Assembly: GCA_934668875.1 (NCBI GenBank)
Contig: CAKUON010000004.1
Coordinates: forward strand, 158,181 to 222,180
Length of the DNA: 64,000 nucleotides
Direction of reading: 5' to 3'
DNA from: an uncultured Collinsella sp.
GTDB taxonomy: Bacteria; Actinomycetota; Coriobacteriia; Coriobacteriales; Coriobacteriaceae
This document shows, in pieces, positions 35,101 to 43,453 of this stretch (position 1 is the stretch's first letter; each line of letters opens with the position of its first letter). Made by a program: the position numbers and the translations under genes. The notes under the pieces were generated by a model. The model was not told the origin of the DNA. It ran no database searches and saw only the letters and a list, made by a program, of their open reading frames with translations.

Positions 35101-35742
35101 TTAGAGACCCAGGAGCTCCTTGACCTTAGCGATGATGGTCTCGTCGGTGGCGTTGGCGAAGAAGTACTCCTGGAAGTGCTCGCCAGCCAGAGCGCCGCGC
35201 ACCAGGTCCTGGTCGATCTCGCCCAGGACGTCGACGAGCGGACGCATGGTCACAGCGCGCACGCCGTCGAGGATCTTCTTGTTGCGCTGCTCGGGCTCGA
35301 CGCGCTCGGCAGGATAGCCGTTGCCGGAGCCAAAGCCAAAGAGCTTCTCGAAGGTGTACTCCAGGTTGAGCTCCTGGCCCCAGCCGTTCTTAAGGGCGAA
35401 GGGCATGGCGACGGCGTTACCATCGTTGACCTGGGCGAAGGTGTAGGCATCCAGAGGATCGGCAACGTGGCCGCACAGCACGCCGGGGAAGGAGTTGCAG
35501 GCGAGCATGGCGCCCTCGCCGGTGCCGCAGCCGGTCACGACGTAGTCGGCAGCGCCGGAGTTGAGCAGCACAGCGGCAAGGATGCCGTTCTGGACGTAGG
35601 TGAGGGGCTTGGAGTCGGCGTCGGCATACATGCCATAGTTAAAGACGGTGTGACCCATGGGCTCGACAACCTTCTTAAGGGCAGCCTCGATCATGGGGTT
35701 CTTGGAGTTCTGAGAGTTCTCGTTGATGAGAGCGATCTTCAT
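35101..35742 (-). CDS. RpiB/LacAB-family sugar isomerase, probable 5-keto-4-deoxyuronate isomerase (DhuI-like)
   Basis: A 213-residue protein of the RpiB/LacA-LacB isomerase family (MKIALINENSQNSKNPMIEA start; YVVTGCGTGEGAMLACNSFP near residues 69-88 with the catalytic Cys; NDGNAVAMPFA). It lies beside kduD and downstream of uronate-locus operators. In streptococci a family member, DhuI, converts 5-keto-4-deoxyuronate and is paired with an SDR reductase. No classical KduI is in the window, so that role is inferred here. A ribose- or galactose-6-phosphate isomerase is the alternative. ATG 35742 follows AAAGG. Confidence 0.72.
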   Translation of the reverse strand: MKIALINENSQNSKNPMIEAALKKVVEPMGHTVFNYGMYADADSKPLTYVQNGILAAVLLNSGAADYVVTGCGTGEGAMLACNSFPGVLCGHVADPLDAYTFAQVNDGNAVAMPFALKNGWGQELNLEYTFEKLFGFGSGNGYPAERVEPEQRNKKILDGVRAVTMRPLVDVLGEIDQDLVRGALAGEHFQEYFFANATDETIIAKVKELLGL

Positions 35743-35825
35743 TTGAGTTAACCTTTCAACCAAGTGTTTTCTTTTTTGTTTCTGTTCGTGGGCGGCGGCA
35801 AAACCGACCCGCGATGAGCTGTGCG

Positions 35826-35935
35826 GGCGGTCGGCAGTTAAGTCTGTCGCGAGTTCCGCACGCAAAGGAAAGCACTTAATGTGCTTTCCGTCTTGCGCAG
35901 GACTGTCCGAGCAGCAGACTTAACTGCCGACCGCC
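35826..35935. repeat. Nested palindrome, copy C (inverted orientation)
   Basis: Outer arms 35826-35846 and 35915-35935 match perfectly over 21 bp; inner arms 35867-35875 and 35881-35889 match over 9 bp. Read on the minus strand, the internal loops contain GTCCTGCGCAAG and TGCGTGCGGAAC, which resemble GTCCTCG and TGCGGAAT of copies A and B. It lies between kduD and the isomerase gene. Confidence 0.65.
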
Positions 35936-35948
35936 TCGCCCAGTTTCC

Positions 35949-36758
35949 TTATTGCGGCTGCTTGCCGATGTAGGCGAGGATGCCGCCGTCCACGTACAGA
36001 ATGTGTCCGTTGACGAAGTTCGAGGCGTCGGAGGCCAGGAATACGGCAGGGCCCTTCAGGTCCTCGGGCGTGCCCCAACGGGCGGCCGGGGTCTTGGCGA
36101 TGATGAACTGGTCAAACGGGTGACGGCTGCCATCGGGCTGCGTCTCGCGCAGCGGCGCGGTCTGCGGCGTGGCGATATAGCCAGGCCCAATGCCGTTGCA
36201 CTGGATGTTGGCCTCGCCAAACTCGGAGCAGATGTTCTTGGTGAGCATCTTCAGGCCACCCTTGGCGGCAGCGTAGCCGGCGATGGTCTCGCGGCCGAGC
36301 TCGCTCATCATCGAGCAGATGTTGATGATCTTGCCGTGACCCTTGGCGATCATGCCGGGCAGGCAGGCCTTGGAGACGATGAACGGGGCGTTAAGGTCGA
36401 TGTCGACGACGCGACGGAAGTCCTCGGCGCTCATGTCGAGCATGGGGGTGCGCTGGATAACGCCGGCATTGTTGACCAGGATGTCGGGCGTGGTGCCAAA
36501 ATCGGCCTCGATCTTGGCGACGAGCTCGGCGACGACGGCCTCGTCGGTGACGTCGGCCACGTAGCCGTGAGCCTCAAAGCCCAGCTCGCGGTAGTGCTTC
36601 TCGGCCTCGGTGACCTTGTCGGCGTGACGCGCGTTAAAGGCGATCTTGGCGCCGGCCTCGCCGAGCGCCTCGGCAATGGCCATACCAATGCCGTAGGTGG
36701 CGCCGGTCACGAGCGCGACCTTGCCATCCAGGCGGAAGCTGTCCATAAGATCAGACAT
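35949..36758 (-). CDS. kduD: 2-dehydro-3-deoxy-D-gluconate 5-dehydrogenase (KduD)
   Basis: A 269-residue short-chain dehydrogenase that reduces 2,5-diketo-3-deoxygluconate to KDG. It has the Rossmann motif TGATYGIG (near residues 18-25), NNAGV near 97 and the Ser-Tyr-Lys site in ICSMMSELGRETIAGYAAAK (near 146-165). IDLNAPFIVSKACLPGMI and the C-terminal LYVDGGILAYIG are typical of KduD. I start at ATG 36758, preceded by GAAAGGA. AACGTT operators lie upstream, and the isomerase gene follows after copy C of the nested palindrome. Confidence 0.9.
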   Translation of the reverse strand: MSDLMDSFRLDGKVALVTGATYGIGMAIAEALGEAGAKIAFNARHADKVTEAEKHYRELGFEAHGYVADVTDEAVVAELVAKIEADFGTTPDILVNNAGVIQRTPMLDMSAEDFRRVVDIDLNAPFIVSKACLPGMIAKGHGKIINICSMMSELGRETIAGYAAAKGGLKMLTKNICSEFGEANIQCNGIGPGYIATPQTAPLRETQPDGSRHPFDQFIIAKTPAARWGTPEDLKGPAVFLASDASNFVNGHILYVDGGILAYIGKQPQ

Positions 36759-36773
36759 AGCGATCCTTTCAAA

Positions 36774-36876
36774 AGAAACGTTCATCTATATAAGTCTTGC
36801 TTCTAATACAAGCTCAGTATAGGAGAACTAAAGGAATTAACGCCCCTATTCTCCTAAAAATAGGTGAACGTTCACT
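36774..36876 (-). promoter_or_regulatory. Promoter and operators of kduD
   Basis: GGTGAACGTTCACT at 36863-36876 and a weaker AAACGTTCATC at 36776-36786 lie 90 bp apart around a minus-strand -10 box TATACT (36814-36819). A further dyad, TAGGAGAA (36820-36827) with TTCTCCTA (36849-36856), touches the -10 box and may bind a second regulator. Confidence 0.6.
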
Positions 36877-36917
36877 TTTAAAAGGTGAATGGTTGAAATT
36901 GGTTGTTGCGATGCCCT

Positions 36918-37610
36918 CTACTCACTTTTCGCCTGTGCGCCTTCCGCGATCATGTTGCGGTTGTAGACCAGGTGCAGATACATCGCATCGTGTGCGGCGG
37001 TGGGGTTGCGTGCGGCGATGGCGTCGGCCACGCCGCGATGGGTGCGGATGGTCTCCTCGACGAGCTTTTTGCCCGTTACGTCGATAAAGAGGGGAACGGA
37101 TGCCTTGAGAACGCCCATCAGGCGGGGGACGACGAGGTTGCCGCAGCTCTCGGCAATGGCGTTGTGGAATGCGGTGTCGGCGGCGGAGTAGTCCTTGCCG
37201 GCCTCTGCCAGGCGCTGGGACTCGTCGCAGAGCTCGCGGATGCACATAATCTGATCTTCGGTCGCGTGCTCGGCGGCCATGCTCGCCATCTGCGGCTCAA
37301 TCATAAAGCGCACCTCGAGCAGGTCGCGCGCCAGGCGCTGCTTATCGCCGATAAAGGTAAAGCCCAGCGGGTCGTCGGCAACGCCGGGGTTCGATGCCAC
37401 ATATGTGCCCGAACCCTGCTTGATGCGCACGATATTGCGCGACTGCAGGAGCTTCATGGCCTCGCGTACGGTGCTTCTGCCGGCGCCCAGGCGCTCAACG
37501 AGCACGGCCTCCTTGGGCAGGCGGTCGCCCTGCTCAAGGTGCTCATCAAGAATCAATTGAATGATTTTCTCGGAAATCTGCTCGGGGAGTCCCGATTCGG
37601 CGCGGGCCAT
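36918..37610 (-). CDS. GntR/FadR-subfamily transcriptional regulator
   Basis: A 230-residue regulator: N-terminal winged helix (DRLPKEAVLVERLGAGRSTVR, about residues 28-48), then an FCD ligand domain with metal-binding histidines (FHNAIAESCGN and later HxxMYLHLVYNR). It is divergent from the GntP permease gene, so it probably represses the permease-dehydratase pair and responds to a sugar acid. A 13-bp dyad in the shared region (37776-37830) is the candidate site. I start at ATG 37610, with AGAGGT upstream; two earlier in-frame ATGs are less well placed. Confidence 0.87.
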   Translation of the reverse strand: MARAESGLPEQISEKIIQLILDEHLEQGDRLPKEAVLVERLGAGRSTVREAMKLLQSRNIVRIKQGSGTYVASNPGVADDPLGFTFIGDKQRLARDLLEVRFMIEPQMASMAAEHATEDQIMCIRELCDESQRLAEAGKDYSAADTAFHNAIAESCGNLVVPRLMGVLKASVPLFIDVTGKKLVEETIRTHRGVADAIAARNPTAAHDAMYLHLVYNRNMIAEGAQAKSE

Positions 37611-37705
37611 AGCTCTACCTCTCATTACAAAATTCATCTGAGCTATTTTAGCGCACCAAGGGCATGGTATTGGCCGTTGAACCCGAATCGGGCGGCCCAG
37701 ATATA

Positions 37706-37732
37706 CCGTTCGCAGTGCAAATACGACCGTTC
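37706..37732 (+). promoter_or_regulatory. Tandem CCGTTC motif upstream of the GntP gene
   Basis: CCGTTC at 37706 and 37727 are 21 bp apart, with AAATACGA before the second copy. This is the same layout as before uxaC and the GPH transporter gene. Confidence 0.4.
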
Positions 37733-37775
37733 GCCAAATACATCAGATGTATTTCGAACAAATTTCAAAATGAAA

Positions 37776-37830
37776 CATCAGACCTTTTAGAAACACGCTA
37801 TAGTTTTAATCGAATTCAAAAGGTCTGATG
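37776..37830. promoter_or_regulatory. Candidate FadR-type operator
   Basis: CATCAGACCTTTT (37776-37788) and AAAAGGTCTGATG (37818-37830) are perfect inverted repeats in the region shared by the regulator and permease genes. A possible -10 box TATAGT lies between them. Confidence 0.55.
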
Positions 37831-37843
37831 AATTGGAGGAAAG

Positions 37844-39205
37844 ATGTCAGACCCAACGTTTATGGCAGACCCCACCAGGCTCGTCATTGCCGCCATCGTG
37901 GGCATTGCGCTGCTGCTTGCGCTCATCATTAAGTTCAAGCTGCATCCCGTGCTGTCGATGATGGTTTCGGCGCTTGCGATCGGCATCGGTGCCGGCATGC
38001 CGCTCGACCTGGTGGCCGATACCGTCACCAAGGGCGTGGGCGCCACGCTGCAAAACATCGCACTGCTCATTGGCTTGGGCTCGATGTTCGGCCAGATCCT
38101 GGAGGAGAGCGGCGGCGCCAAGAAGATCGCCCAGACCTTCATTGACACCTTTGGTCAGGGTCACTCCAGCTGGGCGCTGGGCATCACCGGCCTGGTCATC
38201 GGCACCACGGTGTTCTTCGAGGCCGGCGTGGTCGTTTTGATCCCGCTCGCGTTTAGCGTGGCATCGCAGACCAAAAAGTCGACCCTCTACTATGGCATCG
38301 CCCTGCTCGCGGGACTGGCAGCCGGTTATGCCTTCGTGCCGCCTTCGGCCGGTTCGGTTCTCGTCGCCGGTACGCTCGGCGTCGACCTGGGCACCATGAT
38401 TCTCGTCGGCATCCCCACCGCCTTTATCGCCATGGCTGTCGCCGGTGTCGTCTGGGGCCGCAACGTGGGTGGCCGCATCTTCACCGACGTCCCCGAGCAC
38501 TTCACCTCCGCCGAGGGCGCGAGCGACGATAAGGAGCTTCCCTCCTTTGGCATGGTGCTCGCAATCGTGCTCACGCCGCTTTGCCTGATTCTGCTGGGCA
38601 CGCTGTCTTCGTACGTCCCCATGCCCGAGCAGGTCGCCTCGATTCTCGCCTTCCTGGGCAAGCCGTTCGTTGCCCTCACCATCGCCACGCTTGTCGCCAT
38701 GTACCTGCTGGGCGCCCGCCGTGGCTACTCCGGCGCCGAGCTCAAGGCCCTGCTCGACCGCTCGCTTAAGCCCGTCGGCATGATCTTGCTGGTTATCGCC
38801 TGCGGCGGCGTCATCCGCTGGATGCTGCAGGACTGCGGCCTGGGCCAGGTCATCGGCCCCGTGCTCGAGAGCTGCCCGCTTCCGCTCGTGGTCGTCGGCT
38901 TCCTCATCGCCGCGCTCGTCCGCGCCTCGGTCGGCAGTTCCATCGTGTCCATGACCATGGCGTCGGGCATCATGGCCGCCATGCCTGCGGTCGCTGGCGC
39001 TTCGGTGCTCATGCGTGCTGCCATCTGCCTTGCTATCTGCGGCGGCGCCACGGCTCTTTCGCACGTCAACGATGCCGGCTTCTGGATGTGCTCTTCGTTC
39101 CTCGAGATCGACGAGAAGACCACCCTCAAGTCCTGGACCATCATGGAGACGATCATCGGTCTTACGGGCCTCGCCTGCGCCCTGGTGATCTCGTTCTTCG
39201 CCTAG
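37844..39205 (+). CDS. Gluconate:H+ symporter family (GntP) permease
   Basis: A 453-residue permease with about 12-14 membrane helices. It has family features FKLHPVLSMMVSALAIGIGAG, GTTVFFEAGVVVLIPLAF, FVPPSAGSVLVAGTLGVDLG and the C-terminal GGATALSHVNDAGFWM. It probably imports a sugar acid such as gluconate, galactonate or KDG. GGAGGAAAG precedes ATG 37844. The dehydratase gene 99 bp downstream supports sugar-acid use. The specific substrate cannot be told from sequence. Confidence 0.93.
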   Translation: MSDPTFMADPTRLVIAAIVGIALLLALIIKFKLHPVLSMMVSALAIGIGAGMPLDLVADTVTKGVGATLQNIALLIGLGSMFGQILEESGGAKKIAQTFIDTFGQGHSSWALGITGLVIGTTVFFEAGVVVLIPLAFSVASQTKKSTLYYGIALLAGLAAGYAFVPPSAGSVLVAGTLGVDLGTMILVGIPTAFIAMAVAGVVWGRNVGGRIFTDVPEHFTSAEGASDDKELPSFGMVLAIVLTPLCLILLGTLSSYVPMPEQVASILAFLGKPFVALTIATLVAMYLLGARRGYSGAELKALLDRSLKPVGMILLVIACGGVIRWMLQDCGLGQVIGPVLESCPLPLVVVGFLIAALVRASVGSSIVSMTMASGIMAAMPAVAGASVLMRAAICLAICGGATALSHVNDAGFWMCSSFLEIDEKTTLKSWTIMETIIGLTGLACALVISFFA

Positions 39206-39304
39206 TCGAGCAACTTATGCCGAGCCGTACGCCCGGCACCAACAACCACCTGATCCATTAACCAACGATTGGTACAACCGTTCAAACCAAAAGAGGAGAA
39301 CACC

Positions 39305-41083
39305 ATGGACGAGAAGACCAAAGAGCAGATTCAGCAGGAAGCCGCCGATCTGGTTGCCAAGCTGCAGCCGCGTTCCGGCAAGTTCCGCACCATCAGCCCC
39401 GAGATGGACCCGCTGCGTCTGGGCTCTGGCTGGAACATCGAGGACCTGGACAAGCCACAGGTCATCATCGAGTCGACGTTCGGCGATTCGCACCCCGGTT
39501 CTGCTGGCCTGTTCGAGCTCGTCGAGGAGGTCCGCGCCGGTGTTGCCGAGGCTGGTGGACACGGCGCCCGTTACTTCTGCACCGATATCTGCGACGGCGA
39601 GGCCCAGGGCCACGACGGCATCAACTACTCGTTGCCTAGCCGCGATATGATCGCCAACATGATCGAGATCCACGCCAAGGCCACTCCGTTCGACGCCGGC
39701 GTCTTTGTCGCCAGCTGCGACAAGGGCCTGCCCGCAAACCTTATGGCAATGGGCCGCGTGAACATTCCTTCGATCGTCGTCACCGGCGGCGTCATGGATG
39801 CCGGCCCCGACCTGTTGACTCTGGAGCAGCTCGGTGCTATTTCGGCCCGCTACGAGCGCGGCGAGATCTCCCGCGAGGAGCTCGAGTTCGCTAAGCACAA
39901 CGCCTGCCCCAGCTGCGGCGCCTGCTCCTTTATGGGCACCGCCTCGACCATGCAGGTCACGGCCGAGGCCCTGGGCCTCATGCTTCCTGGCACGGCTCTG
40001 CTGCCTGCCACCAGCTCCGATCTGCGTGAGTTCGCCCGCGAGGCCGGCCGTCAGTCCGTGTGGCTCTCCGAACACAACCTGTGCCCGCGCGACATCGTGA
40101 CCAAGGAGTCCTTCGAGAACCTCATTATGGTCCACGGCGCCATCTCCGGCTCCACCAACTCGCTGCTGCACATCCCCGCGATCGCCCGCGAGTTTGGTAT
40201 CGAGATGTCCGCCGACGACTTCGACCGTCTGCACCGTGGTGCCCACTACCTGCTCAACGTTCGTCCCGCAGGCGAGTGGCCGGCACAGTTCTTCTACTAT
40301 GCGGGCGGCGTGCCGCGCATCATGGAGGAGATCAAGTCGATGCTCCACCTCGACGTTATGACCGTTACGGGCAAGACCCTCGGCGAGAACCTCGAGGACC
40401 TCAAGAACAACGGTTACTACGAGAAGTGCGGCCGCTACCTGGAGAAGTGGAACCTCAAGCGCGAGGACATCATTCGTCCGTTCGACCAGGCCTTCGGCAC
40501 CGACGGCTCCATCGCCATCATGCATGGCAACCTTGCCCCCGAGGGCGCTGTCGTTAAGCACACCGTCGTTCCGCGCGAGATGTTCCAGGCTACGCTCAAG
40601 GCTCGTCCGTTCGACTGCGAGGAGGACGCCATCCATGCCGTCCTGACGCACGAGGTCAAGCCCGGCGACGCCGTCATCATTCGCTACGAGGGCCCCAAGG
40701 GTTCCGGTATGCCCGAGATGTTCTACACCACCGAGGCCATCGCCAGCGACCCCGAGCTGGGCGCGAGCATTGCCCTGATCACCGACGGCCGCTTCTCCGG
40801 CGCCTCCAAGGGCCCGGCTATCGGCCACGTTTCGCCCGAGGCTGCCGTGGGCGGCCCGATTGCCCTGATCGAGGAGGGCGACCTCATCCAGATCAACATC
40901 CCCGAGCGCTCGCTGTCCATCGTGGGCATTGCCGGCAAGGAGATGGGGCCGGCCGAGGTCGACACCGTCCTGGCAGAGCGTCGCGCCGCTTGGAAGCCCA
41001 AGGCTAACCGCTATACCTCCGGCACGCTCAAGTTCTTTACCGAGCATGCAGTCTCCGCCATCCAGGGTGGCTACATGGAGTAG
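39305..41083 (+). CDS. IlvD/Edd family dehydratase, probable sugar-acid dehydratase
   Basis: A 592-residue Fe-S dehydratase. Cluster and metal motifs are clear: [20 protein letters not shown], the cluster Cys in [16 protein letters not shown], and [15 protein letters not shown]. The C-terminal [19 protein letters not shown] is family-typical. The family includes dihydroxy-acid dehydratase, phosphogluconate dehydratase and several hexonate or pentonate dehydratases. Beside a GntP permease and a FadR-type regulator, a sugar-acid dehydratase giving KDG or similar is more likely than branched-chain amino acid synthesis, and no other ilv gene is near. ATG 39305 follows AAGAGGAG. Confidence 0.85.
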   Translation: MDEKTKEQIQQEAADLVAKLQPRSGKFRTISPEMDPLRLGSGWNIEDLDKPQVIIESTFGDSHPGSAGLFELVEEVRAGVAEAGGHGARYFCTDICDGEAQGHDGINYSLPSRDMIANMIEIHAKATPFDAGVFVASCDKGLPANLMAMGRVNIPSIVVTGGVMDAGPDLLTLEQLGAISARYERGEISREELEFAKHNACPSCGACSFMGTASTMQVTAEALGLMLPGTALLPATSSDLREFAREAGRQSVWLSEHNLCPRDIVTKESFENLIMVHGAISGSTNSLLHIPAIAREFGIEMSADDFDRLHRGAHYLLNVRPAGEWPAQFFYYAGGVPRIMEEIKSMLHLDVMTVTGKTLGENLEDLKNNGYYEKCGRYLEKWNLKREDIIRPFDQAFGTDGSIAIMHGNLAPEGAVVKHTVVPREMFQATLKARPFDCEEDAIHAVLTHEVKPGDAVIIRYEGPKGSGMPEMFYTTEAIASDPELGASIALITDGRFSGASKGPAIGHVSPEAAVGGPIALIEEGDLIQINIPERSLSIVGIAGKEMGPAEVDTVLAERRAAWKPKANRYTSGTLKFFTEHAVSAIQGGYME

Positions 41084-41128
41084 CGCCCGTACGCATCGAA
41101 TTTCTCCTCTCATAGATGCGTGGCACAA

Positions 41129-41164
41129 AAAGCCCCGAGTTCGTGCGAGCTCGGGGCTCTTTTC
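41129..41164 (+). terminator. Terminator after the dehydratase gene
   Basis: AGCCCCGAG and CTCGGGGCT form a perfect 9-bp stem with a roughly 10-nt loop, followed by CTTTT. Confidence 0.85.
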
Positions 41165-41287
41165 GTCTGGATTGCGGACGTATTGACGGACGAAAACGAT
41201 TTGCGTCTGGCATTTAGCCGTACGAAAGCGCAATTTTCGTCTTATAATACGGTTGAAATGAGCATGAAAAAGAGAGGGGCCGTGCGT

Positions 41288-42541
41288 ATGGTTGTCAGGG
41301 AGAGCCCTACCGTCGAATACAAGGAAAGCGTTACGCCGACGTTTCTTAAAACGGTGAGCGCCTATGCAAACTATGGGACGGGCAAGATTGAGTTTGGCGT
41401 TGATGACGAGGGCGTTGCTGTCGGTCTTGCAGATCCGGTTGCCGAATGTCTGCGCATCGAAAATATGATTAATGACAGCTTGGATCCTGCGCCTCGTTAC
41501 TCGCTCGAACCCGACGAGAAGCACGGTACCGTTACCCTTACGGTTTATGAGGGACAGGACAAACCCTATCGAAGTAAGGGGAAGGCCTACAGGCGAAACG
41601 ATTCGGCCACGGTGGAGGTCGACCGTTTTGAGTACGGCAGGTTGACGCTCGAAGGCGGTAACCTGACGTTCGATGCGCTCACGTCGGCTCGCCAGGACCT
41701 GAGCTTTCACACGCTCGAGCACAAGTGCATTGAACATTTGGGCATTTCTGAGCTCACGCCGGACATTATGCGAACGCTTCGTTTGCTTGGCAAGGATGGC
41801 TATACCAATGCCGCGGCGATATTGGCGGACGAAAACGAATTTCCGGGCATCGACTGCGTTCGTTTTGGTGACACCGAGGACGTGCTTTTAGATCGTGAGA
41901 CGGCGACGGGGCTATCTGCAATTGAGCAGGTAGATAGGGCCGTGGCGATGTTCGCACGCTACTATCGTTATGAACGCATCGAAGGTTTCGAGCGCGTTCA
42001 GACCGACCGGATTCCCCTTGAGGCATTTCGCGAGGCGGTTGCAAACGCCCTGGTGCATCGGACGTGGGATGTGCAAGCGAATGTTCAGATTGCCCTGTAC
42101 GATGACCGCGTCGTTGTGACTTCACCCGGGTCATTGCCCGCTGGCTTGACGACGGAGCAATGCCTGTATGGGCAGATATCCGTGCTCAGAAATCCCATCG
42201 TTGCCGAGGTCTTCTTAAAGCTGGACTATATCGAGAAGTTCGGAACGGGAATTGCGCGCATTAGGCGTGCCTATCGCGATTCAATCAATCAGCCAATCTT
42301 TGACGTTCGTGGCGGCGTGGTGGCTGTCACGTTGCCCGTTACCGATGCCTTTGAGGGGTCTGAGGAAGAGCTCCAGGTTCTCAAAGCCTTGTCGGGCGGA
42401 CGAATTATGTCGCGAGGCGAGATTGAGAAGCAGACAGGGTTGAGTCGCACCCGGACGCTGACAGCACTTGAATCTCTGCTCAAACGAAACGCGATTGTAA
42501 AGCAGGGGACGGGACGCGCCACGAAATACGAACGCGCGTAG
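41288..42541 (+). CDS. AlbA_2 (Schlafen-like) and RecG-type ATPase-fold transcriptional regulator
   Basis: A 417-residue protein. The N-terminal AlbA_2 DNA-binding domain opens with ESPTVEYKESVTPTFLKTVSA and includes GTGKIEFGVDDEG. A C-terminal histidine-kinase-like fold has LEAFREAVANALVHRTWDV, SPGSLPAGLT and IEKFGTGIARI. A winged helix ends it (RGEIEKQTGLSRTRTLTALE). Such proteins are usually DNA-binding regulators, sometimes in defence or toxin-antitoxin settings; no partner is visible. A TATAAT box is at 41243-41248. I start at ATG 41288 with GAGAGGGG before it; ATG 41258 is possible. Confidence 0.82.
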   Translation: MVVRESPTVEYKESVTPTFLKTVSAYANYGTGKIEFGVDDEGVAVGLADPVAECLRIENMINDSLDPAPRYSLEPDEKHGTVTLTVYEGQDKPYRSKGKAYRRNDSATVEVDRFEYGRLTLEGGNLTFDALTSARQDLSFHTLEHKCIEHLGISELTPDIMRTLRLLGKDGYTNAAAILADENEFPGIDCVRFGDTEDVLLDRETATGLSAIEQVDRAVAMFARYYRYERIEGFERVQTDRIPLEAFREAVANALVHRTWDVQANVQIALYDDRVVVTSPGSLPAGLTTEQCLYGQISVLRNPIVAEVFLKLDYIEKFGTGIARIRRAYRDSINQPIFDVRGGVVAVTLPVTDAFEGSEEELQVLKALSGGRIMSRGEIEKQTGLSRTRTLTALESLLKRNAIVKQGTGRATKYERA

Positions 42542-42564
42542 CTCAAAAGAGCCATATTGCTACA

Positions 42565-42595
42565 CAGGCCCAAGCCTTTGTTGGCTTGGGACCTG
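42565..42595. terminator. Hairpin terminator after the AlbA_2 gene
   Basis: CAGGCCCAAGCC and GGCTTGGGACCTG pair around TTTGTT with one bulged position. It serves convergent genes. Confidence 0.55.
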
Positions 42596-42620
42596 TCGTA
42601 TGTTGGCTGGCAACGGTCGA

Positions 42621-42720
42621 TATATAGCAAGATATAGCAAGATATAGCAACGTATAGCAAGATATAGCAACGTATAGCAAGATATAGCAACGTATAGTGA
42701 GATATAGCAACGTATAGCGT
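42621..42720. repeat. Ten tandem 10-bp repeats
   Basis: Ten consecutive 10-bp units of the form GATATAGCAA or CGTATAGCAA (first and last slightly degenerate) fill exactly 100 bp. After two GATATAGCAA units the two forms alternate. The repeat lies between a plus-strand stop and a minus-strand stop. It does not belong to a supported reading frame, and there are no spacers, so it is not a CRISPR array. Confidence 0.85.
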
Positions 42721-42744
42721 TGCTCGCGGGTTCTTGCGGTGGTG

Positions 42745-43425
42745 CTATTTTCCGAATGCCGCGTGGATAAAGCGCTGGGCGAACAGCTTGTTGGCGACGT
42801 TGATGACATGGCCCAGGAATAGTGCCGAGATGGCGGTCGTGACGCCAAAGCCGCCCAGGTTGTGCATAAAAACCAGCGACAGCGCGAGCGAGGCGGCGAC
42901 ATGCGAGCAATCGAATACGACCTTCACATCGCCAAAGCGGCGTTTGAGTTTTTCGGCAATGACCTGCACCAAGCCGTCGGGTGCGTTGGGAACGACACCC
43001 ATGTTGACGACGAGGCTTACGCCAAACGCGGTGATGGCAAGCGAGAGCAGCATGGTCGCGACCTGTGCCGGTAGAGCGGTGGGATGCAGGGGGTTAACGT
43101 TCATAAAGAAGTCGGTAAAGCCACCGATCAGCGTTGAGAAAAAGAGCTCGAGCAAAATGCGCGGCTGAAACTCGCGGCGCAAGATGGCTGCCTGTGCGGC
43201 GATGTAGGCGACATAGGTCGCAGCGATCCAAAAGCCGAGTGTCTTGCCAGTGAGCATGGACAGCGTCGTGGCAAAACAGGTAAGCGCGGCGACGCCCAGG
43301 CCCGATGCGGTCTGAATGCTCATGCCGAGGGCAAGCGTCGCGACGCCCGCCAGATACATCAGCATCCTAATGACGGTGTGGCACCAATCGATCTTCTCGC
43401 CATTCATGATGATGAGCGGTCGCAT
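42745..43425 (-). CDS. YczE/YitT-like integral membrane protein
   Basis: A 226-residue protein with about five membrane helices (for example MLMYLAGVATLALGMSIQTA near residue 20). It resembles the YczE/YitT group of unknown function (motif region VVPNAPDGLVQVIAEKLKRRFG). Its leader is unusual: a promoter of the same form as kdgK's, a CGAAATCGGTTTCG operator, a long GCACCCTACC-loop hairpin and a structured RNA candidate. Co-regulation with KDG genes suggests a part in uronate use, perhaps transport, but this is inference. ATG 43425 has AAAGGA upstream. Confidence 0.78.
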   Translation of the reverse strand: MRPLIIMNGEKIDWCHTVIRMLMYLAGVATLALGMSIQTASGLGVAALTCFATTLSMLTGKTLGFWIAATYVAYIAAQAAILRREFQPRILLELFFSTLIGGFTDFFMNVNPLHPTALPAQVATMLLSLAITAFGVSLVVNMGVVPNAPDGLVQVIAEKLKRRFGDVKVVFDCSHVAASLALSLVFMHNLGGFGVTTAISALFLGHVINVANKLFAQRFIHAAFGK

Positions 43426-43453
43426 ATTGCTGCCCGTCCTTTCGGTTGTGAAT

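Noticed and set aside
39215..41737. A minus-strand open frame of 840 codons opposite the IlvD/Edd dehydratase gene
   Set aside because: Antisense echo of the dehydratase and part of the AlbA_2 gene; no recognisable domain.
42621..42720. CRISPR array
   Set aside because: The units are 10 bp and contiguous with no spacers, and no cas gene is near.
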